This document shows, piece by piece, positions 10,547 to 20,990 of a stretch of 64,000 bases of DNA (position 1 is the first letter of the stretch; each line of letters starts with the position of its first letter). Source of the DNA: Tenrec ecaudatus (Eukaryota; Chordata; Mammalia; Afrosoricida; Tenrecidae); NCBI RefSeq assembly GCF_050624435.1, contig NC_134547.1:28258419-28322418 (forward strand), written 5' to 3'. The notes under the pieces were generated by a model. It did no database searches, was not told where the DNA came from, and worked only from the letters and a program-made list of their open reading frames with translations. The position numbers and the translations under genes are program-made.

Positions 10547-10742
10547 CACTGCCATGGAGTCCATTCACATTCATAGTGATCCTACTGGACAGGGTAAAAC
10601 GGCCCCTGTGGGCTTCTGAAGATGTCAATCTTTAGGGGAGCAGAAAGCCTCATCTTGCTCCCTCGGAGCTGCTGGAGGTTTGAAAATACTGAACTTGTGG
10701 TTATTGGCCAAACATGTAACCCACTACGCCACCAGGACTCCT
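10547..10742 (-). mobile_element. AfroSINE, minus orientation
   Basis: Read on the minus strand it starts GGAGTCCTGGTGGCGTAGTG (the tRNA-related head). It continues through GAGGCTTTCTGCTCCC and CACAGGGGCCGTTTTACCC to the terminal CCATGGCAGTGG. The length is about 196 bp, essentially a complete diverged copy. Confidence 0.85.
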
Positions 10743-10860
10743 TTCTTTCTAGTGGACTCAGACCTATACCCTTCCGCACTTTCTTTGCGCAGACTCATAG
10801 CTCAGGGCAGTGCAAGGCCCTGCATCCAGGTTCTACTGGCCCCCTCTGGTTCCCAGATGT

Positions 10861-10903
10861 CTGCATTAAAGGGCCGAGGCATTAGGAAGGTTGAAAACCA
10901 CTG
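10861..10903. mobile_element. SPIN hAT terminus, orphan fragment
   Basis: The 43 bp ending in GGTTGAAAACCACTG match, on the opposite strand, the terminal 43 bp of the complete SPIN copy at 12812. The shared blocks are ATTAAAGGG, GCATTAGGAAGGTTGA and the terminal inverted repeat. The other end was not found nearby. Confidence 0.65.
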
Positions 10904-11029
10904 CCCTAGAGGGACAGTTCAGAGTAGAACTGTCCCTTCCGCGCCCCACCCCTACCCCCAGCCAAGAACTTCCAAAACTGTAAATCTTTATGAGAGTAGA
11001 AAACATTTCTCTTTCTCCCTAGGACTAAT

Positions 11030-11105
11030 TGGTGGTTTCAAACTGTTGACCTTGCAGTTAGCTGTTAGCAGTACAAACCCATAACCCACTATACCTCCAG
11101 GGCCG
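11030..11105 (-). mobile_element. AfroSINE fragment, minus orientation
   Basis: A 'tggtggtttcaaactgttgacc' block and a 'cataacccactatacctccagggc' block are the reverse complement of the AfroSINE head. Only the first third of the element is present. Confidence 0.65.
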
Positions 11106-11239
11106 CTGACCTGCTGTTATTAACAGTCCATTAACTGTTAATAACGGAATTCTTCCAATGCCTCCTCCCAGATTTCCCATCCAGTTGGTCAAACTGGGTC
11201 ACCTGACAATCCCTATGCCAATCACTGGGGAATATACTA

Positions 11240-11797
11240 ATTTCGCACAGTCCTATTTGTGCTAAAAATGAAGCAAGATGCCCATAGAGTCTTGCAAGGA
11301 TTCAAACAACGTATCTCATTGGGTGAATCTGCTGCACAAGACCTCTTCAAAGTGTTGAAGGGAAAGGATGTTCCTTTGGGGCCGAAAGTATGCCTGGCCA
11401 TGGTATTCTCCATTGTTTCCATTGAATAAGGAAGGCTGCCGTCGAATCAATTCTTTTGAATTATGATGATGTAAGTGAATACTGAAAGTACCATGGACTG
11501 CCAAAAAAAGCAATCTGTCTAGGAAGAGGTATAACCAGGATGCTCCTTAGAAGGGAGGTTGACAAGATTTTGTCTCATGGATTTTGCACATGTTATCAGG
11601 AGAGACCAGCCCCAAGAAAGGATGGCATTCTTGGTCAGGCAGAAGGGCAGCAAAACTGAGAAAGATCCCAGATGAGATAGACACAGTGGCTGCTCTCAAA
11701 CATAACCATTGCCAGGATGGCCCAGGACTGCGTAGGGTTTTGCGCTGTTGTCTGAGAGTCACTGTGGGTTGGAACCGACTCAGGCGCACCCTCCACC
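11240..11797 (+). mobile_element. RTE/BovB-like LINE, 3' end of reverse-transcriptase ORF (degraded)
   Basis: The sequence shows the layout of the 3' end of an RTE-clade LINE: 'accatggactgcca', 'gatgctccttagaaggg', 'tcaggagagaccag', then a 'gttggaaccgactc' terminal block. The frames are broken by stops and indels. The terminal block resembles the 3' end of AfroSINEs, fitting SINE mobilisation by RTE (inference). Confidence 0.65.
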
Positions 11798-11799
11798 AG

Positions 11800-12803
11800 T
11801 CAGATTTCCCCGCTGGGCTGGGTGGGGCTGGGTTGATACTTGAAGCCAGAGGGAAAGGGACACTGGACAAAGACTGGCTCTTCTGTGAGAAGGAAGAGAG
11901 GACGGCTTTTGTGTTCCGTTTGAGACTGCCAAAGATGAATAGCTAGACGGGAAGTAAGCAACTAAATAGTAAAGAAAGATCCCCAGCCCTCAAGGGCAGC
12001 TCCCCGGAAACTTGAGTCTGTGAGGGGAGACTAGATCCCTTCCATGTTTGAGTCCAGATTCCTCTTCTGCCCCTAGGATCCTCCACCCTCACCTTTGGCC
12101 TCTTCTTCAGCAGTCCCTCTGGTTCTGCGGTCCAGGTGAGGCTGGTCCCTATTCACAGCAATTGGGATTCAGTAGGACAAGGAATCTTCACAGAAACCTA
12201 GCGCCCTGTAAGGGGAGAAGCCCAAGGGCCCAGACCACTCATCTGGAACATTCTTCTAAGACGTCGGGAAAGGTGAGGCTGTTCAGTCCCTAGGAGGCAC
12301 AGGGTCCCTTTCTAGGTACTTGGTTCCCTTAATCAACGCAAGCCTAGTCTGGATCCCAGGGACCGCAGCCCGAAACATCAAGTCCCGTCCCTGAATGACT
12401 TCGTATGACACCAGTCTAGCTTCAAGTGACTACCAAAGTGACTCTGGAGGGCCACATGATATACAGGCCCTGTACATGGATTTACATGGGTCTGAGGATT
12501 TTCCTTCCTCGTGGAGAATCCAGACTGTGAGAAAAGCAAACCAGTCGGTCAGAAACCTGCCCTGGGGCTCCGTCCTGGTCCAGAGCCCACGCAGTGATCT
12601 TACTCGCTTTCTGTCGCAGGCCATCCCTCCTCCTTGCACTGTCCAGAGATAATCCATGGCAGGTGTGAATGGGGGAGTCTGAACCCAGCTGGGTGACCTT
12701 GGGTTTAACCTCCAGGAGCCATGGGCCAGTATCAGTAGCTGGTGCAGTTCCTGGGAGAATTGAATTTGATCAAATCTGTCAAGTAGATGTGTTTGGCTTG
12801 AAA
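11800..12803. other. Unique intergenic sequence
   Basis: No repeat family, splice structure or recognisable protein was identified here. The open frames at 12048-12293 and 12395-12652 have no domain similarity that I recognise. Confidence 0.4.
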
Positions 12804-12811
12804 GCTTAGAA

Positions 12812-13142
12812 CAGTGGTTCTCAACCTTCCTAATGCCATGACCCTTTAATACAGTTTCTTATGTTGTGGTGACCCCCAACCATAAAATTATTTTCATTGC
12901 TACTTCATAACTGTAATTTTCTAGTTATGAATTGTAATGTAAATATCTGATATGCAGGATGTATTTTCATTATTAAAAATTGAATATAATTAAACATAAT
13001 TAAAGCCTAGTGATTAATCACAAAACAATATGTAATCATATATTATGAAATATTTATGTGTTTTCTGATGGTCTTAGGCGACCCCTGTGAAAGGGTCATT
13101 CGACCCCCAAAGGGGTCGAGACCTACAGGTTGAGAACCGCTG
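12812..13142. mobile_element. SPIN non-autonomous hAT transposon with perfect 8-bp TSD
   Basis: The element is 331 bp with terminal inverted repeats CAGTGGTTCTCAACCT and AGGTTGAGAACCGCTG. It is flanked by GCTTAGAA at 12804-12811 and again at 13143-13150, a perfect 8-bp target duplication as expected for hAT elements. Internal features, including the paired 'gacccc...ggggtc' arms and the AT-rich centre, match the SPIN non-autonomous family. SPIN is known for patchy horizontal transfer among tetrapods, including tenrecs. It carries no transposase and was moved in trans. Confidence 0.93.
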
Positions 13143-13150
13143 GCTTAGAA

Positions 13151-13814
13151 AGACTGAGGTTAACTCTTTTTCCAACTGACCTTTCAGAGATTCTCAGGTG
13201 GTTCTACCTTCATACTTCCTCTGGGAGTTAAGAAGTGCAGCACCCACAAACAGTGCAAAGGAAGCTGAGAAGAGGGGTGAACTCCTGTCTCCTCAAACAT
13301 TTTCTTGACTCAAGGTTTCTGAACTGAAACCTTGTGATCATATTCTTAAGATAAACAGAATGGTAGAGAATGCAAACTGACATTTACAGATAAACCAAAG
13401 ACCTTAGGGAAATGGCATGCTTTCTTTGGGCCATGCTCATGGGGTGGAGCCAGAAAATGCCCTCAGGTCCCCTGTCCTTAGAGCTCTTTGTGGCGAGTGT
13501 ATGGGATCAAAGGTCAGGGGCCAGACAGCTAAGGGTAGACGCTCTCTGAGGAGCCCCAGAGGACACTGAAGATCAGCCGGTGATTTCACTTTCTTTCTCA
13601 AACCATGAATTACTATCTTCTTGAATGTCTTTTTTCAGTGTGAGTAAAGAATACACTATCAAGGTTAGAAAAAGAAACAAAAATTTACAAAGAAAAGAAA
13701 AGAAACTACAGTAAAACCCACAAAAAGCAAAGAAAAAGCCCCCTGTGTTTCTTCTTTTCTTCCAGAAAGAACAGAGCCAACGATTGGGTGTTTGTCCACC
13801 AGATGCCAGCTGTC
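13151..13814. other. Unique intergenic sequence
   Basis: This stretch holds an A-rich tract (about 13665-13735) that may be the tail of an unrecognised retroposon. No gene was recognised. Confidence 0.35.
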
Positions 13815-14120
13815 TTCTCATTCATGGGCACACGGACACAGGTGCACACAGATGCACAGACTCACGGAGACGCACACGCTGGCACACACTGACAGACGCA
13901 CAGAAATGCACAGAGATGGGCAAAGTGACCCGGATCCAAAGACACACATGCCAATACAGTACACGCACAGATCTACGCAGGCATCAAAGGACACGGACCC
14001 ACAGGCAGGTGGACAAACAGACACATAGACACATGAAGATGAACATAGAGCTATGCAAAGAACACAGACACATGTGCACCCCCCTCCTAGCATTGAGAGA
14101 CACACCCGCTCCTACACAGA
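13815..14120. repeat. Degenerate CA-rich minisatellite
   Basis: About 300 bp are built from variants of ACACAGA/GCACAGA/CACACGGA, with no exact period but a strong strand asymmetry: A and C on the plus strand, almost no T. Open frames on both strands here (for example Cys/Val-rich on minus) are repeat artefacts. Confidence 0.75.
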
Positions 14121-14154
14121 CACGCATTTTTAAAAATTTTTTTTTCATTTTTTT

Positions 14155-14225
14155 CTCTTTTCTTCTTTTACATTTTATTAGGGACTCAAACAACTCTTAC
14201 CACAATCCATACATATACTCATTTT
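14155..14225 (-). mobile_element. L1 3' end fragment, minus orientation
   Basis: A poly-T/T-rich leader is followed by 'attttattagggactcaaac', 'aactcttaccacaatccata'. This is the reverse complement of the terminal 3' UTR shared by the other L1 copies in this window. Confidence 0.75.
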
Positions 14226-14321
14226 TAAAATTGAGTATTACATTATTCATACTAATTGCAACCTGTTTGGCCCTACTACATTTTTTAGATATATGAAATA
14301 ACAGCAGCAAACACGTAAATA

Positions 14322-14510
14322 GGAGCCCCGGTGGCCTGCAATCTGCGAGGTTGGTGATTCAAAACCATCAACAATTCCAGGGGAGAACTACAGGCTTTCT
14401 ATTCCCGTAAACAGTTACAACCTTGGAGACTCACAGGGATCATATTCTTCCCTGTCCTACAGGGTCGCCATGAGACAGGATCGACTGATAGGAGTGAGTC
14501 ATGAAGCCGT
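14322..14510 (+). mobile_element. AfroSINE, plus orientation
   Basis: It begins AGGAGCCCCGGTGGCC and passes through 'caggctttctattcccgtaa' and 'ctgtcctacagggtcgcca' to 'gatcgactgatagg'. It is a diverged, near-full-length copy. Confidence 0.8.
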
Positions 14511-14514
14511 ATAC

Positions 14515-15480
14515 CCAGCACCCAAATGAATATTTTCTAAAAATCAAATGAAGGGATATAGGCCAGCTTACTCCTCCCTCAGTTCCAACTGTAGCTGCTT
14601 CCCGGAAGTTGCAGCCGTTCCCAAGCATGCTTTCCCACGCTTTGTAACATATGAATGTTTTTGTACACAATTGCATTGGTGTACTTTTCAAACTTGTACT
14701 TGCATCTCTCCCCCTGCTCCCACCCCCTTACACCTTATTTTTCCAACTGGCTTTATGGGTATCACTGGGCCCAAATAGACACCCTTCCTGTCAGTCTGTT
14801 CATCCTAGGGGTCTTCCTGTCTTAAGGCCCTCTGAGGACCCTCCAGGAGCACTGGGTCTTTGATGTGTGCAATGGAAATGGTGGCTCCACCTCCCACCTC
14901 CTATGAGGCGGCTCTAAGTCCCAGGCCAGGTAGGTGTTTGGGGAACAGCCTTTTCTCCCCTCCTTCCCTTCTTCCTGCCTCCTGCTTCCTCCTTCTCCTG
15001 CCCTTACCTCCCTCCCCGCTCTCCACTCCTCCACCTCCAGGCACTGTGAGCCTCGGGCAGGGAAGCTGGAAGGTCGGCCAAGGAGGTGTGAAAAGACAAG
15101 CAGCTGGCCGGATTGCAGTGTTCCCTCCTGGAGACCCGTGACAGCTTGGGCTTTACACTCAGACTGTGAAATTTACTGAACCGTTGGCAATCCCTCCTCC
15201 CACTGCACCCTACCCTGGAGGAAAAAAAAAAAATCTATTTTTCAAAATGGCTAGCCAGGTAAACCAACTAGTGACACATCTCTATTGAGATTTTGAATGG
15301 AGCTAGAGAGAATGATGGCTTTCCCCGCTGTGTCGCTACAGAAGGACGACATGCAAGTTGTGGGAAATTAAAGCTGGTAGGAGAGGGCTTCCGAAAGCTT
15401 GTGGGAAATCCCACCATCTTCGAATTTCTTGAAGCTCCCTCATATTCTCTTAGTAGTTGAAATGAATTATGAACCTACCC
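14515..15480. other. Unique intergenic sequence
   Basis: This holds a pyrimidine-rich tract (about 14950-15045) and an A12 run near 15220. No gene or certain repeat was recognised. The stretch 14640-14770 may be an old L1 remnant. Confidence 0.35.
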
Positions 15481-15487
15481 CCAGCCC

Positions 15488-15520
15488 CCTACACACACAC
15501 GCACACGCACACGCACACAG
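15488..15520 (+). repeat. (CA/CG-CA)n microsatellite
   Basis: A short tract of ACACACGCACACGCACACG-type repeats lies just upstream of an AfroSINE. Confidence 0.85.
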
Positions 15521-15549
15521 GAAATTTCTTTTCCCTCCTAGGAAGCCTT

Positions 15550-15725
15550 CACTGGCACCCGGGTTGCCCAGTGGTTAGCGAGTTGGGCTGCAAGCTGCCT
15601 GGCCAGCAGTTTGAAACAACCAGCAGCAATATGGGCTTTTGCTCCTGTAAACAGTTCCGGTCTCGGGAAACCACAGGGGATCACTAAGAGTTAGCATTGA
15701 CTCATGGCAATGAACTTGACTTTTG
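15550..15725 (+). mobile_element. AfroSINE, plus orientation
   Basis: It contains 'cagtggttagcgagttgggc', 'agcagtttgaaac', 'ttgctcctgtaaacagttcc' and 'gactcatggcaatgaac', in the AfroSINE order. Part of the 'cctgtcctatagggtcgc' block is deleted. Confidence 0.8.
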
Positions 15726-15737
15726 GAGGAAGCTTTG

Positions 15738-15900
15738 GGCCGCTAACCTCAGGGTCCATGGCAGTTTGAAAGGACTAGCCGCCCAGCGGGAGAAAGTTGC
15801 GGCTCTCTAGAAATCGCCGTCTCAGTTCTACCCTGTCCTCTAGGGTCGCCGTGAGGAGTCGGACTTGGCCTCGTGGCAGCGAGAGCAAGCCTGGTCATGC
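15738..15900 (+). mobile_element. Second AfroSINE, directly after the first
   Basis: It contains 'gccgcccagcgggagaaag', 'cagttctaccctgtcctct' and 'agggtcgccgtgagg', in AfroSINE order. It lacks a clear tRNA-like head, so it may be 5'-truncated or rearranged. Confidence 0.7.
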
Positions 15901-16164
15901 AGAGTTGGTTCCTGCGCCCGCTGATGGGCAGAAGGCAAGGCTCTGAGTGCGGACAAAGGGAGCGGGGTCTTCCTGCCCCACCCCCACCCCAGATCTGGCA
16001 AGGCTTCCTCTTAGCCTTTAAGGGACCCTTGGACGGGCGGTGGCCCTTGGGATTCAGTCTTCCAGTTTGGCATGAAGCCGGGAGAGGCTGGGCGCCGCCT
16101 CCCCAGGGATCTCGTCCTTCAGGCGGAGGACTTAGCCAAGGCACACAGGGCAGGGCAGCCCTGG

Positions 16165-16260
16165 GAGACCCTGTAAAGAGTGACAGTCTCGGACACTCAC
16201 AGGGGCAGTCTACCCTGTCCTCTGGGGTCGCTATGAGCCGCCATTGGGTGTGGTTGTGTT
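16165..16260 (+). mobile_element. AfroSINE 3' half
   Basis: 'gtaaagagtgacagtctcgg' is followed by 'cacaggggcagtctaccctg' and 'ggggtcgctatgagccgcc'. Only the distal half of the SINE is present. Confidence 0.75.
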
Positions 16261-16309
16261 AGTGTGGTGTACCACAGTGACAACCTACGATTGGAGTCCA
16301 CTTCCCTCT

Positions 16310-17005
16310 AATTTTCTTTTTATAACTTTTTATTCTGCATTAGGTGAAGGTTTGCAGAGCAGATCATCATTTTACATTAAACAGTTCAGACATTCTGTTT
16401 CAACGCTTGCATTAAGCAACCCCTTCAATGAACATCACTGCCCCCCCTTCCTCGCTGTGTTTCTTGTGTCCGTTCCTCCTTGCCCAACCCGCTGTGCTTT
16501 GTCCTTCCAGAATACTTTGTACGATGCCCTTTTGCCTGAAACGACGCATTGTTCTAACACGGCGTGAGTTCGCTCCCAAACCTAAAGAGTATCTAATGCT
16601 CATAACTCGGGGGGTTCCACAAGCTTCTATATTACCAGTAAGCCTGGTCTTTCTTTTGTGACTTTGAGTTTTGTTCCACATTTTTCTCCCATTCTATCTT
16701 GGACCTGCTAATGTGATCCTTTTCAGAACAATTAGTAAAAGCACCTGGGCATCATCTAGTTCTTCTGCTCTCAAGAATTGTGGAGACTGATGTTTGTGTG
16801 GTCCATTAGTCCACTGGACAAGCTATTTCCATATATCTCTCCATTTTTGTCACCCTACTCTGCTCCAGATGGGGAGAGACCAATCATTGTCACTTAGATG
16901 GGTGCTCACAAGCTTTTCAGACCCCAATCACTACTTACCAAAGTTGAATTATGTTATGCCAATTGTCTTAGTCTTTGTGAACTATGTTATGCCAATCAAC
17001 TTGGG
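16310..17005 (-). mobile_element. Older afrotherian L1 3' UTR, minus orientation
   Basis: 'ttttattctgcattaggtga' opens a long 3'-UTR-like sequence. Its later blocks ('gggcatcatctagttcttct', 'gatggggagagaccaatcat', 'tgccaatcaacttgggtgtc') match the general plan of afrotherian L1 3' ends. It is diverged from the younger copies at 39829 and 42872. No ORF2 coding sequence is attached. The OC1-like element at 17014 follows closely. Confidence 0.6.
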
Positions 17006-17013
17006 TGTCCTAC

Positions 17014-17246
17014 CAGGGATCCTCAAACTATGGCCCGTGGGTCACATGCAGCCTGCCAAGGGCATTTATCCGGCCTGCCGGGTGTTTTTGCTCTGTTTGG
17101 CTTTTTACTTCAAATTAAGATATGTGCAGTGTGCATTGGAATTTGTTCATAGTTTAAAAAAAAAACTATAGTCCGGCCCTCCAACGCGTCTACGCATCTG
17201 AGGGACAGTGAACTGGCCCCCTGTTTTAAAAGTTTGAGGACCCCTG
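17014..17246. mobile_element. OC1-like non-autonomous hAT transposon
   Basis: The element is 233 bp with inverted termini CAGGGATCCTCAAACTATGG and the reverse complement of AGTTTGAGGACCCCTG. Its body, with GGCCCGTGGGTCACATGCAG and GTCCGGCCCTCCAAC, also occurs at 55101. Termini and body fit the OposCharlie1 (OC1) hAT group, another family with cross-tetrapod horizontal transfer. No convincing 8-bp target duplication is visible here. It has no transposase ORF. Confidence 0.75.
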
Positions 17247-17254
17247 CTAGACTC

Positions 17255-18575
17255 TAGAGCTAACTCTTGAAATATGCTCTGTGTCTGAGCTTGCTTCTAG
17301 CTTTGGTCATGGCCATCGGATCTGCTGACCTTCCAGGCTGAATCTCAGAATGAGCCGAGTGGGCCAGAGTCACCCAAAGATATGTGAGAAATGAATCCTT
17401 TTTGCTGCTTGTCACCGAGTTTGTGGTTTTCGATACATAGCAGAGGCTGGCTTTATCAGAATGTATCCGTCTGTAACTATGTTATATATAGCTTTGGGTT
17501 GAGTTCTGTTATACATGTTATTCTATGGTTTCATTTTTCCAGTTAATATGCCTTGATCCACTTCACCAGGACCAGGAAAAAGGATAAGGGAAGGCCCATG
17601 CGTTGTTGGATGTCTAGATATTTAGAAGGTATAAGTCAAGCTAACAAATTGTTAGATGAAGTACAGCCTAGCCTCCTGCCTTAACAAGTGCATCTTTGTG
17701 ACACAGAGGCCCAGCATCACATTTGGAATTCTCCATTCCTTATAGCATGTGCGAGAATAATCATGGGGAGAAAGAGCTGATTCCTGGCCCTCTCCTTTCT
17801 CACCCGTGCCTGTTCTGTCCCCATGCGGGGCCTCCTATGGATATGGATATGGAAATGGATATGGACCCTCTAGCCTAGACCTCTAGATCTGTCCACATGC
17901 CCACAAGCAGCCACGAAGTTGGCCACACATTGGTGAGGCTGTCCACACTCAGGAGCACGGGCCTGAGGAAGAAGCCCAGGCAGCCTCTGGGAGTAAGCTC
18001 AGTTTTGGGGGGCAGGAAATTTCAGGGTCCCGGTACATTTAAGAATATAGATCTTTGTGTTCATCTGACCCTGTTGATTATTCCTTCACTCGCTCAATGA
18101 ATTCCTTATACACATTCAGGTGATCTCCTCATAAGTAAGAAAAACAAACCTTTCCCACGCTATGCCGCCTTACTCCAGTGTGCTGTCTTCTCCCCATCGG
18201 TGGCAGTTAGCTGGTGATACGTGTTGTTGCTTTTTGGTGCTTATAGGTTTTTGTTACCCATTATTTTCTGTACTAAGTTCATTTTGTTGCTAGGTTTTCT
18301 TAATCCCTTTATTGATGTTGCTTTACTGTTCGCTAACTCTTTATGATTTTTGTCTTTTTAATTTTGTTGGGCTTTATTTGTTTTCCTTGACATTACCTTG
18401 GAGTTTATTAATTTAGTCCCCCGTTTAAAACGGTTTGTTTTAACCTGAAATTGATGTGACTTCTAGAGCAACAAAATCATAAGGATGAGTTTTCAGAGTT
18501 GGTTCTCAAGTGGCTAATCTCAGAGGCACCGCGCTGCCTTCAGTAGTAAAGAGGGCACTACAAATCCATGAAACA
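17255..18575. other. Intergenic sequence, probably old repeats
   Basis: This holds a short (GGATAT)n-like run at about 17837-17866 and T-rich sequence at 18190-18440 that may be an old L1 remnant. No gene was recognised. Confidence 0.35.
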
Positions 18576-18737
18576 GAGCCCAGCTGGCACTGTGGGGTAG
18601 GCATTGGACTGCTAATTGCAAGGTGGGCAGTTTAAGCAGATGAGCCCCTCCTATAAAGAATTACAGCACTGTAAACCGCCTGGTGCATCTCTATGGGTTA
18701 GAATAAGCTGATGGCAGTGGGTTTGGGTTGGGTTTTG
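18576..18737 (+). mobile_element. AfroSINE, diverged
   Basis: 'agcccagctggcactgtggg' corresponds to the AfroSINE head. 'actgctaattgcaaggtggg' and 'gatggcagtgggtttgggtt' correspond to the middle and tail. Confidence 0.7.
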
Positions 18738-18739
18738 CT

Positions 18740-19505
18740 AATCCAAAGCATGAAGTAGCAGTAGAAATATGCAAACTATCAACACCATTGACTCTAATAT
18801 ATGTGGGTAACTGCATATTGCATATTGGATACTTTTCTATAACTTTGCCAGACTGAGAAGCTTAGGGAAGCTGGCTTGTCCTACTTTTGCCAGATAAAGT
18901 GGTGAAAGAAAGGGATGAAATCAAGATTTCAGAGGCACAATTCAAGGACCACATCAATGATTTCAGTGTTGTCACTTGTGCTCCTGGGGAGAAACAAACA
19001 AAGAAAACACTTCTTCATTTCTTTTAGCAACAGAGCTGATGTTGCTGAAAACCAAACCCAGAGTCTCATAACATTACGGGCAGAATTACAACATCAGTCA
19101 ACTTCCCTACTTCGAATGTCGTTGGAGGTTAAAACAAGGGCATTGATTGAGAAGAAATACGATGCTGATACTATGGTCAGATAGGTCAGATAGTAAGGAA
19201 GTTGGGGACATTGAGCCCCTAAATTCTATTGCATCATTCCTGAACAGTAGAAGCAATCCTCTCACTCCCATCTGAAGAGATTCAACCAGTTCTGTCAGCT
19301 AAACCATGCTTCCTGATAAAGCCATTCACCTTTCCACTCCCATCTGATGAGATAGCCCAGCTGTTTGTCTCAGAGATTGCCTAAGGCACCACCTCAGACA
19401 TTGCTTGGGGCATCACCTGAGACAGATGCAATGCGTGACATTGTGACAGTCCCCAGAACCCACCTTCACCCTTAAATAAATAAATAAATATATATGTTAA
19501 AGTTT
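18740..19505. other. Unique intergenic sequence with (AAAT)n
   Basis: A short (AAAT)n run lies at about 19475-19492. No gene was recognised. The 89-codon frame at 18915-19184 has no recognisable domain. Confidence 0.35.
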
Positions 19506-19506
19506 C

Positions 19507-19680
19507 CAGAACAAGGCATACTCTGTCACTGCCATCAGTCAGCTCTGATCCACAGTGACCCTGTAGGATCGCAGTCCTGGGGCCTTCCTTCTGAGACCAA
19601 CTCTTCACAAGAGCAGAGTACCTCATCTTGCTCCTGCAGGCAGCTGGTACTTTGGAAGGTCAGTTAGTAGCAGTCCAACG
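19507..19680 (-). mobile_element. AfroSINE, minus orientation
   Basis: 'ctgtcactgccatcagtcag' and 'cacagtgaccctgtaggatc', then 'agcagagtacctcatcttgc', are the reverse complement of AfroSINE in the expected order. The copy is incomplete at the head. Confidence 0.65.
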
Positions 19681-19689
19681 AATAAGAAA

Positions 19690-20990
19690 GCAGATCATTA
19701 TTTTTTTTAAATATAGTTTATTGTGCTTTGGTAAGAGTTTAAAAATTAAGATCCCACCAAACAAGGTCTGTACATATTGTTCAATGACATTGGCTACATT
19801 TTCACATTATACAAACATTTATTTCTACTAGTTTTCTTGATATAATATTCACAAATCATACAGCTCCATAGTTAAAGTGCTTTTAAAATGAGTTGCATAT
19901 ACATAATCACAATCCATTCCAGTGTTCCCTCCCCGCTCCTGGATTCCTCCTTTGCTGCCCAAGTCCTCTCACCTTCCCTATCTCCCCCTACCCCCACTAC
20001 CTCCTCAATAAACCTATTATCTCCATGCATCTACTCCTTTTGTGCTTCACACAATGGGAAACCCAGCAGTAAAAACTTCAAAAAGAAAAACAAGATAAGA
20101 TGGCAAGAGTAAAATAACAATATAAAAATACAAACCAAGAATAAGAAAGAAAAGCCTATCATCAATATCTTAAAAGCCAGGGAAGAAATTTTTGTCGTGA
20201 ACAAGCAAGAAATACTTGCTGAGATCAAATTCAGATTGGGGCAACGGAGGCCAGCTGACCAAGAGTCAAATTATACCAAGTTCCATCCACCACCATCAAG
20301 CTGACAGTAATCTCCGTGTGGTAGTAGAGGTGTCATTCCCGGCCTGTGGTGAGGAGGGATCCTAAGCAGACCATTCTTTCATACTTAACAATTCCTGCAC
20401 GTCTTGCTCCAGCTTTTCTGATCCTCTCCATGTGTCCTTGCCCGTGCTCCCTGTGTTTCCTTTCTCCAGCCCTCAGCTCCTGATCTGTGCTTCGCTCCAC
20501 TCCCGTGAAGTGTTATGGAATCAGAACCACACCCTGTCCTATAGGCTTGCTATGAGTTGGAAATGGTTTGATGGGAGAGAGTTTGGTTTTGAGTCTTGAT
20601 ACTTTGTCCTGGGGTAAAAGCTACCCTTTTGATCTTAGTGGCTGGTTATTCTAACATGAAGGTGAGTAGGCTTAGGAGTCCCACCAGCAAGTCTGCTCTC
20701 TTTTAGCATGTTGGATTTTGCTCCACATTTTGCTCCTAATCTATCTGGGACCTTCTAATGTGATCCTGTTCAGAGGAGTTGGTGGTGGTAAGAGGGTCAT
20801 CCAGTTCTGGTCACAGGGTTGCGGAGACCGATGGCTGTTTGTCTGGTCCATTAGTCTATTGGACAAATTATCCCTGCCTGGTTTTATTGTCACCACTCTT
20901 CTCCAGATGGTGAGAGACCAAGAGTTGCACCCCAGACGAGAGCTCACAGCTTAACAGGCCCCAGTCACGACTCACCAGAGTAGGAGGTAG
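19690..20990 (-). mobile_element. Older afrotherian L1 3' UTR, minus orientation, with an AfroSINE piece inside
   Basis: It begins with a T-rich stretch then 'atagtttattgtgctttggt', the inverted 3' terminus of an afrotherian L1. It later has 'atctgggaccttctaatgtg' and 'gtccattagtctattggaca', blocks shared with the copy at 16310-17005. An AfroSINE 3' fragment ('cctgtcctataggcttgcta', about 20515-20600) interrupts it. Confidence 0.6.

Noticed and set aside
13818..14105. Cys/Val-rich 95-codon minus frame
   Set aside because: An artefact of the CA-rich minisatellite read on the minus strand.
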